NCBI RefSeq assembly: GCF_019924045.1
Contig: NZ_JAHXBN010000010.1
Coordinates: forward strand, 558,001-622,000
Direction: 5' to 3'
Length of the DNA stretch: 64,000 nucleotides
DNA from: Dyadobacter fermentans
Lineage (GTDB): Bacteria > Bacteroidota > Bacteroidia > Cytophagales > Spirosomataceae
In this document: piece by piece, positions 8,559-16,818 of the stretch
How the letters are laid out: each line of letters opens with the position of its first letter
Numbering within the stretch: position 1 is the first letter of the stretch
Position numbers and translations under genes: made by a program
Notes under the pieces: model-generated
Told to the model about the DNA's origin: nothing
Database searches by the model: none
What the model saw: only the letters and a program-made list of their open reading frames with translations

Positions 8559-9644
8559 ATGTACAATTTTAGTGTCCGTTACCACGACGGTCGACTGTCC
8601 ATCGCGCACGACGCGACGCTCACCCTCATGCCCGATCACTGGCTCATTCACTACCGTGATCCCTCCGGCGAGCTCACTTCCGTGCGATGGGCATTGCAGG
8701 GCATCTCGACGGACGAGAATTTTAGTAACCTCTTCATTTTTCGGTACGGGGAATTTCCGCAGCAAACCATTGAATGCAAGGAGGACAGTCTGCCCCAGAT
8801 ACTCAGAAAACGCTACCCGGAAAAGGTGTTTTTCAGAAGGCGGATCACGGATATTTTCAAGCTGAATAATACCACTATCGTAGGCGTGGCTTTGGCTGTT
8901 TTGATGCTGATGGGCCTGGGCTACTGGTTTGGATTGCCTTGGCTTGCCGGGGCTGCGGCGTCGCGTTTTCCCGTAAGCACCGAAGTGCAACTGGGCGACA
9001 CGATGTATGAGAACATGATCCGCGCTTACGACGTGGATCAGGGCCTGACAGCCGTCACCAACGACTTTGCAAAAGCTATTGACTTCAAAACCCATTACCC
9101 TATACGCATAACCGTTGTGAAGGATAAGGAGGCCAACGCATTTGCCTTGCCAGGCGGGCGCATTGTGGTGTTCGACGGCATCCTTCGGAAAATGCATACG
9201 AAGGAAGAGCTCGCCGCCTTGCTGGCACATGAAGTTTCGCACGTGCATTACCGGCACTCGCTCCGCAATATTTTCCGAAGCCTCGGAGGTTATTTGTTCC
9301 TCTCGCTGCTGCTGAACGACATCAACGGCGTGGTCACCGTTCTGGCGGACAATTCCAATATGTTGGCCAATCTCACCTATTCCCGCGAGCTCGAAACCGA
9401 AGCCGACAGTAAAGGCATGGCAATTTTTAAGGCAAACAGGCTGGATTTGAAGGGGTTTGTAGACTTGTTCACCGTGCTCAAAAGCGCGCGTGGTGAGGTG
9501 GAAAGCCTGAAATTACTGAGTACGCACCCATTGACAGCAGACCGGTTGCGTGCTGCGGAGGAGATGGTGAAAGGGCAAGGACAAGTGAGGGAGGATGAGA
9601 GGTTGGAGAGGAAGTGGGAGGCGATTGAGAATGAATTGAAATGA
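8559..9644 (+). CDS. M48 family membrane zinc metallopeptidase
   Basis: The protein has 361 residues. A beta-rich N-terminal domain (about 1-90) is followed by one membrane segment (about 107-130). The catalytic domain carries the zinc motif HEVSH at residues 224-228, preceded by NAFALPGGRIVVFDGIL, a classic M48 strand. The third zinc ligand is the first Glu of ETEAD further on. M48 enzymes (HtpX/Ste24/LoiP types) degrade misfolded or specific envelope proteins. The layout here, with a soluble N-terminal domain and a single helix, is the type found with YjgN. It is the second gene of the YjgN operon and is followed by a strong terminator. Family assignment is firm and the substrate is unknown. 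Confidence 0.9.
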   Translation: MYNFSVRYHDGRLSIAHDATLTLMPDHWLIHYRDPSGELTSVRWALQGISTDENFSNLFIFRYGEFPQQTIECKEDSLPQILRKRYPEKVFFRRRITDIFKLNNTTIVGVALAVLMLMGLGYWFGLPWLAGAAASRFPVSTEVQLGDTMYENMIRAYDVDQGLTAVTNDFAKAIDFKTHYPIRITVVKDKEANAFALPGGRIVVFDGILRKMHTKEELAALLAHEVSHVHYRHSLRNIFRSLGGYLFLSLLLNDINGVVTVLADNSNMLANLTYSRELETEADSKGMAIFKANRLDLKGFVDLFTVLKSARGEVESLKLLSTHPLTADRLRAAEEMVKGQGQVREDERLERKWEAIENELK

Positions 9645-9676
9645 AAATCGGGCCGTTGGTAAGACGGCCCGATTTT
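9645..9676. terminator. Bidirectional intrinsic terminator
   Basis: A perfect 12-bp stem (AAATCGGGCCGT and ACGGCCCGATTT) with flanking A and T runs lies between the M48 gene and the first lipoprotein of the array, which converge here. Confidence 0.9.
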
Positions 9677-9702
9677 GTTTTAGAGTACTTATTTATAGCT
9701 GA

Positions 9703-10578
9703 TTATATTCCTTGCCAAGCGTCGGAGTATTTTAGAACCTTCGTTTGAGGGTTCGCAGGTGGATTGTTTCCCGAGGAAACGGTCTGAGTTTTTGAAATAA
9801 CGAGTCCGTCGCTGTCTGTTACATAAGTGAATTTGTAACTGTGTGGTACCCCGCCAGATAAGAATTGACCGACCATTACATCTATAAGTACGTCAGAGAA
9901 TTTTCCGAAAATAGGAAGATGTGCATCCATGTTCCCGTGTTCAAGAGACGTGGGGAGCCCTATCAACGGGTTTCTCAGAGGGTACTTGTCAGGTATCGAA
10001 GTGTAGGTAAATGTTAGCTCAATGTCAGCACCACCAAGTTCAGTTAAGCTATGAAGTCGGTAAGAATTTGTGGCCGAGTTGTAGTTATAAGAAAACTTGA
10101 CACTCTCGATTTTAGAGCCATTTTTAAATTTATTTACTTCACTCAATTGACCTTGTGGTGTATATGTGTATTCGTGGTGGCTCCCGTCTGGTACAGTACT
10201 GGAAACACAAAGTCCATTTATGACTTTGTAAGTGTTTATGTTAAAAGTTCCATCGGACTTTTTAATCTGTTTTCTAGTGATCCAGAGTATCCCCTGAGGG
10301 TTGTTATCATCATATGAGTACTCATAGTTAAACGCATTGTTGGGTGCGGTAAAGAGTTTTGATACTTTGCCGAAAAACTTTCCTGACTTAACATACTGAA
10401 TAGAAGCATCTCCTTCTTTTGTAAGTCTGGTCAGTGATGTTATTTTGGCGTTTGTATCATTTGATACTATTTCCGCGTTTTGTGTCGGAGTAATGGGGTC
10501 ATCATGATTACAAGCTGTTAGTAGCCCGATGGCCAGTAGGTATTTTAATGACGTACCAGCAATTTTAAGTTGTTTCAT
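9703..10578 (-). CDS. Array lipoprotein 1 (YD/DUF4595-like beta-repeat family)
   Basis: The 291-residue protein has a lipoprotein signal with lipobox LLTAC (Cys at about 22) followed by NHDDP, an acidic stretch common in exported Bacteroidota lipoproteins. The mature part is beta-rich with repeating Tyr-x-Tyr strands (YEYSYDD, HEYTYTPQGQLSEV, VKFSYNYN), resembling RHS/YD-type or DUF4595-type repeats. It is paralogous to four other genes in this array. Shared marks are LTKEGDASIQYVKSGKF, the N-G-x-C-V block, and the P-x-F-G-K-F-S-D-V-L segment near the C-terminus. Its promoter box lies 40 bases upstream of the start, and it shares a terminator with the M48 gene. Function is unknown; a surface or periplasmic location is inferred. 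Confidence 0.8.
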   Translation of the reverse strand: MKQLKIAGTSLKYLLAIGLLTACNHDDPITPTQNAEIVSNDTNAKITSLTRLTKEGDASIQYVKSGKFFGKVSKLFTAPNNAFNYEYSYDDNNPQGILWITRKQIKKSDGTFNINTYKVINGLCVSSTVPDGSHHEYTYTPQGQLSEVNKFKNGSKIESVKFSYNYNSATNSYRLHSLTELGGADIELTFTYTSIPDKYPLRNPLIGLPTSLEHGNMDAHLPIFGKFSDVLIDVMVGQFLSGGVPHSYKFTYVTDSDGLVISKTQTVSSGNNPPANPQTKVLKYSDAWQGI

Positions 10579-10617
10579 AAATTTGAAATTAAAAGTTTGA
10601 TAAAATAATTTTCATTT

Positions 10618-10625
10618 CAAAATTA
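10618..10625 (-). promoter_or_regulatory. Promoter -7 box of array lipoprotein 1
   Basis: Read on the minus strand the box is TAATTTTG, an exact TAnnTTTG match followed by AAATGA, as in paralogue 2. It lies 40 bases upstream of the ATG at 10578. Confidence 0.6.
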
Positions 10626-10843
10626 CTTGAAACTGTAAATAGAACGAATATTATTGAACTAACGGATAATATGGTTGATCGAATAACAAATCGATGGAAA
10701 GCTTAACTTTTATTTTTGCTTGAATTATAATTTTTAATACAATAAAACTGATAATGAGAGTAGATGAATTAATTTAGTACGTTCGAATTATTTTTAATAA
10801 AATCGAAGCAAAGGTATGAGCCGATTGGGGCCGCATTGAAATG

Positions 10844-10873
10844 AAACCGAGCCGTTATGTGACGGCCCGGTTT
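10844..10873 (-). terminator. Intrinsic terminator of array lipoprotein 2
   Basis: The stem AAACCG-A-GCCGT pairs with ACGGC-C-CGGTTT with one internal mismatch. It sits 13 bases past the stop of the gene at 10887 and is closely related to the hairpin at 9645. Confidence 0.8.
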
Positions 10874-10886
10874 GAAGATAAGTACA

Positions 10887-11726
10887 TTACAGCCCCGGCC
10901 AGTAGGTTACGTAGCTTAGACTATCCGTCGAAACATCGAAGGCAGGCTCATATATACTGGGATAATATGTGTCAGTCCTTGTTGTTACGTATCCATCACC
11001 ATTCAGGGTGTAGGTATAGTTGTTGGAAGATGCCGTTCCATCTAAATAATCCGTAATAACGGACTCTACTAGTTTATCGCTAAATGTTCCGAAGATCCTG
11101 AGATATTTGTCAAGCTGAGTATGATAGGGATTTAGAAAGTATTTGTCCTGAAATGCAGAATAGCTGAACTTGTATTCCATAAACGGACCCGATTCGCCAA
11201 TATATGTGATCTTATCAAGCCGTTGAGCGTTTGGTAAGATTACCTTATAGGAAAACTGCTGTGTGAGAATATGTGCTCCAAAGTACCTCTTAATTTCAAT
11301 CAGCGACCCTTGCGCGTTGTATTTGTACTCATAAGAAAATTTGGAGGTCAAATTCATGCTTGCCACACATCGCCCGTTTACTATATGGTAGGTTTTGTGA
11401 CTTGAAAGTTTGTTATTGGATTTGGCGTAATTTTTGCTGGTAATCCACAAATCGCCTGAACTGTCATCGTAGGTGTATTCGGTGTAAGCATAGGGGCCAT
11501 GTACCTTCCATAGCTTGCCCGCGAATTTCCCAAATTTTAAATATTGCAGCGAGTTCTCTCCGTCTTTTACTAAAAATACATCCGCTGTAATTTTTGCATT
11601 TTGATTGTTGTTTTCGGTATTTGGGATACCAGGAGGCTGAACGAGTGAATCATTTTGACATCCCGCTAACAATCCAGCGAGTGCTAACCCTTTCAGTGCC
11701 TTGCCTACTGTTTGAAATGAATTCAT
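10887..11726 (-). CDS. Array lipoprotein 2 (YD/DUF4595-like beta-repeat family)
   Basis: A 279-residue paralogue of the neighbouring array genes. The lipobox LLAGC (Cys about 22) is followed by QNDS. The shared core is visible: LVKDGENSLQYLKFGKFAGKLWKV, then YTEYTYDDSSGDLWITSKNY, NGRCVAS and a YEYKYNAQG turn. The closing block contains LRIFGTFSDKLVES and DGYVTTRTD. It is closest to array lipoprotein 3 in the block GDLWITSK. The protein should be lipid-anchored and beta-rich. It is transcribed alone: a TAnnTTTG box lies 43 bases upstream and a terminator follows. No enzymatic motif is visible and no function can be named. Confidence 0.8.
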   Translation of the reverse strand: MNSFQTVGKALKGLALAGLLAGCQNDSLVQPPGIPNTENNNQNAKITADVFLVKDGENSLQYLKFGKFAGKLWKVHGPYAYTEYTYDDSSGDLWITSKNYAKSNNKLSSHKTYHIVNGRCVASMNLTSKFSYEYKYNAQGSLIEIKRYFGAHILTQQFSYKVILPNAQRLDKITYIGESGPFMEYKFSYSAFQDKYFLNPYHTQLDKYLRIFGTFSDKLVESVITDYLDGTASSNNYTYTLNGDGYVTTRTDTYYPSIYEPAFDVSTDSLSYVTYWPGL

Positions 11727-11768
11727 AATTTTAGCTATTAATAGGTTGAATGAAAATACAAGTCATTT

Positions 11769-11776
11769 CAAACTTA
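11769..11776 (-). promoter_or_regulatory. Promoter -7 box of array lipoprotein 2
   Basis: On the minus strand the box is TAAGTTTG followed by AAATGA. It is an exact consensus match, 43 bases upstream of the start at 11726. Confidence 0.62.
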
Positions 11777-11874
11777 GCAGGAAGTGTAAAATGCTGAAAA
11801 TTCGATTGCCTAACGGTGTGGATTAATAAGTATTTGGTTAGGTGGCCGGGCATATTTGTGCTATTTGAAAATAA

Positions 11875-11907
11875 AAAACCCGGCAACCTATTGGGCTGCC
11901 GGGTTTT
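11875..11907 (-). terminator. Intrinsic terminator of array lipoprotein 3
   Basis: A perfect 11-bp stem (AAAACCCGGCA and TGCCGGGTTTT) has a T-rich tail in the minus direction. It is placed just after the gene ending at 11927. Confidence 0.85.
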
Positions 11908-11926
11908 GGTGAACTAAAACGTAATA

Positions 11927-12799
11927 CTAAATACCCTGCCAGCCGGTAGAATATTGGTAAACATTGTAAAGATTTTGCATTCCGGCGTCATTACCCCATC
12001 CAAGAGGCCGGAACTCTATATTGCGACCTATTACATATCCCGCGGCATCAAAACTGTAAAACAGCTTGTAATATGGTTTTGTTTGATTCGTGTAGGGAAG
12101 TGGCTTTATGAACACTTGCTGAATCAGGACATCACTGAATTTGCCGAAGTATGGAAGATATGGGTCAAGTCCAATAAACTTTGAATTCAATTGATACACT
12201 TCTTTCTTCTCAGTTGCCATAGTTCCTATATACAAGAAATCGATTTGTTCATAATCTCCCACTGGCGTAGACTTTACAATTTTACTTAAACGTTCTGTGG
12301 CGGTTGCAGGATTATAGTTGTAAGTAAATATGTGCTTTTGGCTCATTGAGCCATTTGTAAGTGTGATTTCACCCAGTCGAGTCCCTTGGTTGTAGCTAAA
12401 TTGTGAGGTCCATCCTGTTGTTACATTAATACTTGTCACACAAAGGCCGCGAACAGTTTTGTATTTTATTTCCTCTATCAAAGCATTGGTACTCTTATTG
12501 TAACGCTTGCTGGTAATCCAGAGGTCACCTGTGCTGTCATCATAGGAGTACTGCACATAGGAGCCCGTTTCGGAAACTTTGGAAAGTTGGCCTGTAAAGC
12601 GTCCCTGTTTGACATATTGAAGTATAGCCGTGCCATCTTTTATTAGTTTCAATTCTGCATTTACTTTGGCATTCGGGTCATTGACGTTTATGTCGGTAGT
12701 CTGTTGTGGTGACACCACGTCGTCGTTTTGGCATCCCGTCAGCAGTGCGCCAAGTAGTAGTACTTTTAATAGATTTCCGGAAATGTGTAATTTTTTCAT
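11927..12799 (-). CDS. Array lipoprotein 3 (YD/DUF4595-like beta-repeat family)
   Basis: A 290-residue paralogue with lipobox LLTGC (Cys about 23) followed by QNDDV. The conserved core comprises LIKDGTAILQYVKQGRFTGQL, the strand YVQYSYDDSTGDLWITSKRY, RGLCVTS, and the C-terminal LPYFGKFSDVLIQQ. As in array lipoprotein 1, the C-V block reads GLCV rather than GRCV. The mature protein is rich in Tyr, Ser and Thr with alternating strands and no predicted helix beyond the signal. It ends in YSTGWQGI, nearly the same tail as array lipoprotein 1 (YSDAWQGI), which supports recent duplication of these two. It is its own transcription unit. Function is unknown. Confidence 0.8.
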   Translation of the reverse strand: MKKLHISGNLLKVLLLGALLTGCQNDDVVSPQQTTDINVNDPNAKVNAELKLIKDGTAILQYVKQGRFTGQLSKVSETGSYVQYSYDDSTGDLWITSKRYNKSTNALIEEIKYKTVRGLCVTSINVTTGWTSQFSYNQGTRLGEITLTNGSMSQKHIFTYNYNPATATERLSKIVKSTPVGDYEQIDFLYIGTMATEKKEVYQLNSKFIGLDPYLPYFGKFSDVLIQQVFIKPLPYTNQTKPYYKLFYSFDAAGYVIGRNIEFRPLGWGNDAGMQNLYNVYQYSTGWQGI

Positions 12800-12842
12800 A
12801 ACATTCTTTAATTAAATATGTGACGATTGTTTAAACTCATTT

Positions 12843-12850
12843 TAAACACA
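12843..12850 (-). promoter_or_regulatory. Diverged promoter box of array lipoprotein 3
   Basis: On the minus strand this reads TGTGTTTA followed by AAATGA. It aligns with TAAGTTTG-AAATGA of the paralogues and sits at the same distance (44 bases) from the start, but differs from the consensus at two positions. Confidence 0.35.
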
Positions 12851-12934
12851 GCCACTGATAGAGCATGCCATTTATCTGATGGGCGATTGGATAGGATGGA
12901 TGATTAGAATTTGATAGAATTTATGATGCTATTA

Positions 12935-13774
12935 TTAAAGCTTTGGTGATGTATATGTTCGGCTTGTAACGATGGTCATGCCGTTTATGCTGTTTGTCGA
13001 ATTGATAGTTTTAGGATATCCGTCTGCGTTGAATAAATAGGTTAAACTATATCCGGCAAATGGATCGCCATTCCACGGCAGAGTTTTTGTTGATTCGTAG
13101 GTTGGTAAAAAAGAATGGAAAGTTCCGAAAATAGGAAGATATTTACTCGTTATTCCAAGCACATCGGGGTTGATCGGGTACTTGTTTTGCATTGGGTTTC
13201 CGCCCTGGACGATATAATTAAAATTAACTTCTTTCGTTGCAGCATTTGCCTGGTTGAAAAAATTGACACTTTTTAGGGAGGTTATGGCACTCTGGTCGTA
13301 TCCGAATTCCATTCGCTCGTTTGGATTTGCCTTATTATAGACTTTCACTAACCTGCTTAGTTGCCCGTACTCATATTTAAGGGACTTGTTAGTTTCGGTA
13401 CTTAGGCTTTCAACACAACGTCCAAGGCCATCAAGCTGATAGGTAACCTGATAAATCAATGCATTTGTGAAAATATTCTTTCTTTGCGCTACGATTGTCG
13501 ATCCATTGTATTTATACTCTGTGTAAACATTTTCATTGGTATTTGTTAGTTTTTTTAATTTTCCTCTATTTACATCGTAGTCTCCGTAATATTCCAACTC
13601 ATTTGCCCCCTCTTTTAATAATTGGGGTGTAAAAATAGTTTTAGCATTCTGGTCGCCGGATGTAATAACAGTTTCCGGATCTTGTGTTACTAAATCTTCA
13701 TTTTGACAACTGGCCAGCAGTGTGACTAATGTCATCACTTTCAGCAGATTTCCGTTTAACGTAATTCTTTTCAT
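12935..13774 (-). CDS. Array lipoprotein 4 (YD/DUF4595-like beta-repeat family)
   Basis: A 279-residue paralogue with lipobox LLASC (Cys about 23) followed by QNEDL. It retains the family frame: LLKEGANELEYYGDYDVNRGKL, VYTEYKYNG, GLGRCVES, a LKYEYGQLSRLVKVYNKANPNERM block and LPIFGTFHSFLP. The NKANPNERM segment closely matches NKDKPNERR in array lipoprotein 5, so 4 and 5 form one subgroup and 1-3 another. No strong hairpin follows its stop, so its mRNA may read on toward gene 3. A TAAGTTTG box lies 45 bases upstream. Beta-rich, lipid-anchored and of unknown function. Confidence 0.8.
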   Translation of the reverse strand: MKRITLNGNLLKVMTLVTLLASCQNEDLVTQDPETVITSGDQNAKTIFTPQLLKEGANELEYYGDYDVNRGKLKKLTNTNENVYTEYKYNGSTIVAQRKNIFTNALIYQVTYQLDGLGRCVESLSTETNKSLKYEYGQLSRLVKVYNKANPNERMEFGYDQSAITSLKSVNFFNQANAATKEVNFNYIVQGGNPMQNKYPINPDVLGITSKYLPIFGTFHSFLPTYESTKTLPWNGDPFAGYSLTYLFNADGYPKTINSTNSINGMTIVTSRTYTSPKL

Positions 13775-13818
13775 AACGTTTCGTGATTAAATATTAGATA
13801 AATTGACTGATGTCGATT

Positions 13819-13826
13819 CAAACTTA
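13819..13826 (-). promoter_or_regulatory. Promoter -7 box of array lipoprotein 4
   Basis: TAAGTTTG on the minus strand is an exact TAnnTTTG match, 45 bases upstream of the start at 13774. Confidence 0.6.
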
Positions 13827-13942
13827 ATTTCCTTGTAGAAGTCGCCGGAAATCCGATGCGTGAATGGTAGTGTTGAGTGTGTTGCCGGTTTAAGAGGGGC
13901 TTATGGCATTGTTTTTGTGATGCTTTTTCAAAACGCAATCCC

Positions 13943-14743
13943 ATGAAAACACTAAGCGCAGACGGGCAGCAGCAAGTGAGTGCGATTGCTGCCCGATATA
14001 ACTTGCAGTCCGAAACGGTAGAGTCGCTTTTGAAGGCGATAATCCGCGGTAATGGTACGATGGCCCAGTTCAATCTGCCGGAGCTCGGCGGACAGGGGCA
14101 ATGGATGAAGGGCGGGATGACGATGGTGGGCGATATGTTTAACAGTTCGCTTCGTGATACAGTCGACAAACTTTGTAACGAGCTTTCCGACCTGGTTACT
14201 ACGACGTTGTTGTTTGAAATCAATGATGATCCGCTAACCGATTCCTCCGTACGCGAGGACACGCGTGAGCGGGCGGGTTCGCGAAGCGGTTTTTTCAGTG
14301 AACCGAGCAGCTCCTGGCCGACGATATTCGGCAATCCCACATCGAGTGGCTCGCAGAATAACTTTCGGTATGCGTACTTCGCGCCCGTGCACAGGCTGGT
14401 GATCGAGGACGGTGGTAAGAGGACGATCTACGACACCAAGCATCATCAGATTACGGGTGTTTCGCAGCAGCAGGGTGGCACGAGTTCGTACCGGTTTACA
14501 AGCCAGGACGGTGTTGTCGATGTCAATTCGCTGGAGAAGGTCGCTGATCCGGACCGGCAGCAGCAGCCAACACCTGACATGATTTATGATGTGACGGAAG
14601 GGGCCAGCCTTCAATCACGGGATAAAAGTCCTGAAGACATCATTCTTACAACAATTGAGAAATTGAATGTACTTTTTGAGCGAGGGCAGATTACCGAGGA
14701 GGAATTTAAGGCGAAGAAGAAGGACTTGCTCGAAAGATTGTAG
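13943..14743 (+). CDS. SHOCT-domain protein of unknown function
   Basis: The preferred ATG at 13943 gives 266 residues (MKTLSADGQQQV). The upstream start at 13877 would add a Cys-rich stretch unlike any family N-terminus. The C-terminal 35 residues form a SHOCT domain (short C-terminal helix pair): IEKLNVLFERGQITEEEFKAKKKDLLERL. The middle is low in hydrophobic residues with Ser/Gly/Gln-rich linkers, and no signal peptide or membrane helix is seen. An early segment, QVSAIAARYNLQSETVESLLKAI, is helical. SHOCT domains are thought to mediate oligomerisation or protein contacts. The gene is inserted in opposite orientation inside the lipoprotein array and shares a terminator with array lipoprotein 5. 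Confidence 0.8.
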   Translation: MKTLSADGQQQVSAIAARYNLQSETVESLLKAIIRGNGTMAQFNLPELGGQGQWMKGGMTMVGDMFNSSLRDTVDKLCNELSDLVTTTLLFEINDDPLTDSSVREDTRERAGSRSGFFSEPSSSWPTIFGNPTSSGSQNNFRYAYFAPVHRLVIEDGGKRTIYDTKHHQITGVSQQQGGTSSYRFTSQDGVVDVNSLEKVADPDRQQQPTPDMIYDVTEGASLQSRDKSPEDIILTTIEKLNVLFERGQITEEEFKAKKKDLLERL

Positions 14744-14759
14744 CAGGGCACAATACGAT

Positions 14760-14783
14760 ACGGCCCGCGGTTAAACGGGCCGT
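14760..14783. terminator. Bidirectional intrinsic terminator
   Basis: A perfect 8-bp GC-rich stem (ACGGCCCG and CGGGCCGT) with an 8-base loop lies between the convergent SHOCT gene and array lipoprotein 5. The T-run is weak, so efficiency is uncertain. Confidence 0.7.
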
Positions 14784-14796
14784 GCAATAGTTATTT

Positions 14797-15630
14797 TTAA
14801 AAGTTATACGTTGGTACTGAGTATTTTCTGTCGGTGGAGGAGACCACCGTACCATTGAGCTTCTTCACCGCAATGTTTTTGACCTTGCCTATATAGTCCA
14901 GCGTATAGTTATACAAATATTGGGTACTGGATAATTTTTGACCGTTCAAAAGGTATTTGTCTTCGGTCATCGTTTGAACAAGATAGGTATTGAAAGTACC
15001 GAATACCGGTAGATATCTGCTGACATCGCCCGGGAGCAGATCTGGGGTTACAGGATATTTGTCCAAGAGAAGAGTCCCTGTCGCCTCTGAACCATAGCTG
15101 AATTTTAACTCTTTGGTTTTTGTTCCAGATTCATCATAGAATGTCACCATGCTAAGCGATTTTTTCCAACCCGTGGCATCCGTTACATAGGAAAATACCC
15201 GACGTTCATTCGGCTTGTCTTTATTGTACCATCTGGAGAGCTGTCCGTTGGTATTGTATTCGTATATGTAGGTTTTGTTTGTGACAGACTGAACACAACG
15301 TCCGGAGGCATTGAGGGTATATTTGTATTCTGCTGAGGGGTTGCCGTATTTATACCCCTTCGCCGTGATTAGTTGTGGCGCGTAGATAAATTCAGAGTAA
15401 GCGGTGGCATAGATTTCCTTCCATAAAACGCCTGATCCATTGTAAGACAAATCAACCTGACCATCTTTTATTAAAAGCCCCACCGCCTGGTTAGTTTTCG
15501 CGTTGCGATCACTGGTAGTCTCTGGTGTCTGTGGCGTGGGCACCGCACCGTTTTCAGGTTGGCAAGCTCCCAGCATCCCGGCGACCAGAAGTCCGTTGGC
15601 TACAATAGCCATGTTTCGAAGTAGTTTCAT
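14797..15630 (-). CDS. Array lipoprotein 5 (YD/DUF4595-like beta-repeat family)
   Basis: The start is placed at the ATG at 15628-15630 (277 residues, MKLLRNMAIV). A GGAG ribosome site lies at 15635-15638. The longer frame starting at 15675 would begin inside the promoter box. Lipobox LGAC (Cys about 23) is followed by QPENG. The conserved family blocks are present: LLIKDGQVDLSYNGSG, YSEFIYAP, SGRCVQS, YIYEYNTNGQLSRWYNKDKPNERR, LPVFGTFNTYL. It is most like array lipoprotein 4. Expected to be lipid-anchored and beta-rich; function unknown. It has its own promoter and terminator. Confidence 0.8.
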   Translation of the reverse strand: MKLLRNMAIVANGLLVAGMLGACQPENGAVPTPQTPETTSDRNAKTNQAVGLLIKDGQVDLSYNGSGVLWKEIYATAYSEFIYAPQLITAKGYKYGNPSAEYKYTLNASGRCVQSVTNKTYIYEYNTNGQLSRWYNKDKPNERRVFSYVTDATGWKKSLSMVTFYDESGTKTKELKFSYGSEATGTLLLDKYPVTPDLLPGDVSRYLPVFGTFNTYLVQTMTEDKYLLNGQKLSSTQYLYNYTLDYIGKVKNIAVKKLNGTVVSSTDRKYSVPTYNF

Positions 15631-15672
15631 AAATCTCCTTTTTCTTGTGAATGAATTGATTTTGAACGGATC

Positions 15673-15680
15673 CAAACATA
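15673..15680 (-). promoter_or_regulatory. Promoter -7 box of array lipoprotein 5
   Basis: TATGTTTG on the minus strand is an exact TAnnTTTG match. It is 43 bases upstream of the chosen start at 15630, the same spacing as in the paralogues, which supports that start. Confidence 0.6.
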
Positions 15681-15877
15681 AGACGGCTTCGGAATGCCAG
15701 GAAAAGCGATGGGCAAATGGCGGGGGCCGAAGAGCCTTCGGTCAAATCGCCGGGGGAAAGAGTCCGGAATTTCACGGGACGTATTTTTGCAAACCACACA
15801 ACATTTGCGAGTTTTGCCTTGTTTATAGGAGGCCGGCCGCTTATTAATTCGATAGGCTGACCGCATTAATAGCACTT

Positions 15878-16756
15878 ATGATTTTTGCACAAATTTCCAA
15901 AATAGTAGATCCTATCGCTGTAAAGGTCGACCGTTGGACGGTCGAGGCGTACCGGCTGTTGCCGAATTTGCTTATCGCCATTGTTATCCTGGTCGTTTTC
16001 AGAATTTTGTCGAGGCTTGGAGGAAAGTTTATTGAACGGGTACTTGGGCATGCGTCGCAGAATGTGGCGTTGGTGGGGTTGATTTCGACCATTACACGCA
16101 TTACAATCATCACTACCGGCTTCTTTTTCGCATTGGGTGTTCTGGGATTGGATAAGACAGTGACTTCCCTGCTCGCGGGGGCGGGTGTGTTAGCATTGGC
16201 GCTCGGTTTTGCATTCCAGGATCTGACGACCAACTTCATCTCGGGCGCATTCATCGCGATTCAGCGGCCGATCCAGGTGGGTGACGTGATCGAGACAAAT
16301 GGTTTTACAGGTAAGGTGCTGTCGATCGGATTACGCTCGGTGAAGCTCGATAACTTCGAGGGACAACAGGTAGAGCTACCCAGCAAGGATATTTTTCAGA
16401 AACCCATCGTGAACTTCACGCATTCGGGCGAGCGACGGGTGCGCATGGAAGGTAGTATAGGGTATAAAGACGACCTTGCGATTGTCGAGAACCTTGCATT
16501 AAGCGTTATTAAAAAGCTGGATTTTATCGATCCTTTGAAAGCGATCGAATTCAATTTTACCCGTTTCACGGAAAAAAGCATTGATTTTGAAATACTCTTC
16601 TGGATCCGGCAGGATAAGATCGGCCCGGGTCCGGCCAAAAGTGCGGCGATGAAAGTTGTGAAGCGGATTTTTGACGAAAACAATATCGCATTTCCGACAC
16701 CGGCAAGGCCTGCAGACCTTGCTCCGCCTGGTTCGACGAAGCCGGACGATAAATAA
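15878..16756 (+). CDS. MscS family mechanosensitive channel
   Basis: The 292-residue protein has three hydrophobic segments (about 26-45, 65-90 and 95-125). The third is the pore-lining helix with alternating Ala/Gly (LLAGAGVLALALGFAFQDL), the signature of MscS. The cytosolic beta domain follows: FIAIQRPIQVGDVIE, then VLSIGLRSVKLDNFEGQQVELPS. The protein has the size of the minimal E. coli channel, without extra N-terminal helices. It should release solutes from the cytoplasm on hypo-osmotic shock. The gene is monocistronic and ends at a bidirectional terminator shared with ahcY. Family assignment is firm; a named symbol is not justified among the several MscS paralogues usual in this phylum. 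Confidence 0.92.
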   Translation: MIFAQISKIVDPIAVKVDRWTVEAYRLLPNLLIAIVILVVFRILSRLGGKFIERVLGHASQNVALVGLISTITRITIITTGFFFALGVLGLDKTVTSLLAGAGVLALALGFAFQDLTTNFISGAFIAIQRPIQVGDVIETNGFTGKVLSIGLRSVKLDNFEGQQVELPSKDIFQKPIVNFTHSGERRVRMEGSIGYKDDLAIVENLALSVIKKLDFIDPLKAIEFNFTRFTEKSIDFEILFWIRQDKIGPGPAKSAAMKVVKRIFDENNIAFPTPARPADLAPPGSTKPDDK

Positions 16757-16765
16757 GGAGCACAA

Positions 16766-16801
16766 AAAAGACCCCGCCACAAATGTGCAGCGGGGTCTTT
16801 T
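16766..16801. terminator. Bidirectional intrinsic terminator
   Basis: A perfect 12-bp stem (AAAAGACCCCGC and GCGGGGTCTTTT) around a 12-base loop lies between the convergent MscS and ahcY genes. Confidence 0.92.
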
Positions 16802-16818
16802 CAATATCAATCCTATTA

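Larger units (their letters stand above)
10579..10886. other. 308-base intergenic stretch with one promoter and one terminator
   Basis: This AT-rich stretch lies between array lipoproteins 1 and 2. It holds the promoter of lipoprotein 1 (10618-10625) and the terminator of lipoprotein 2 (10844-10873). I see no further gene or RNA in it. Confidence 0.6.

Noticed and set aside
15631..15675. 15-residue N-terminal extension of array lipoprotein 5
   Set aside because: The upstream ATG overlaps the promoter box, whereas the internal ATG has a GGAG site and a standard lipoprotein signal.
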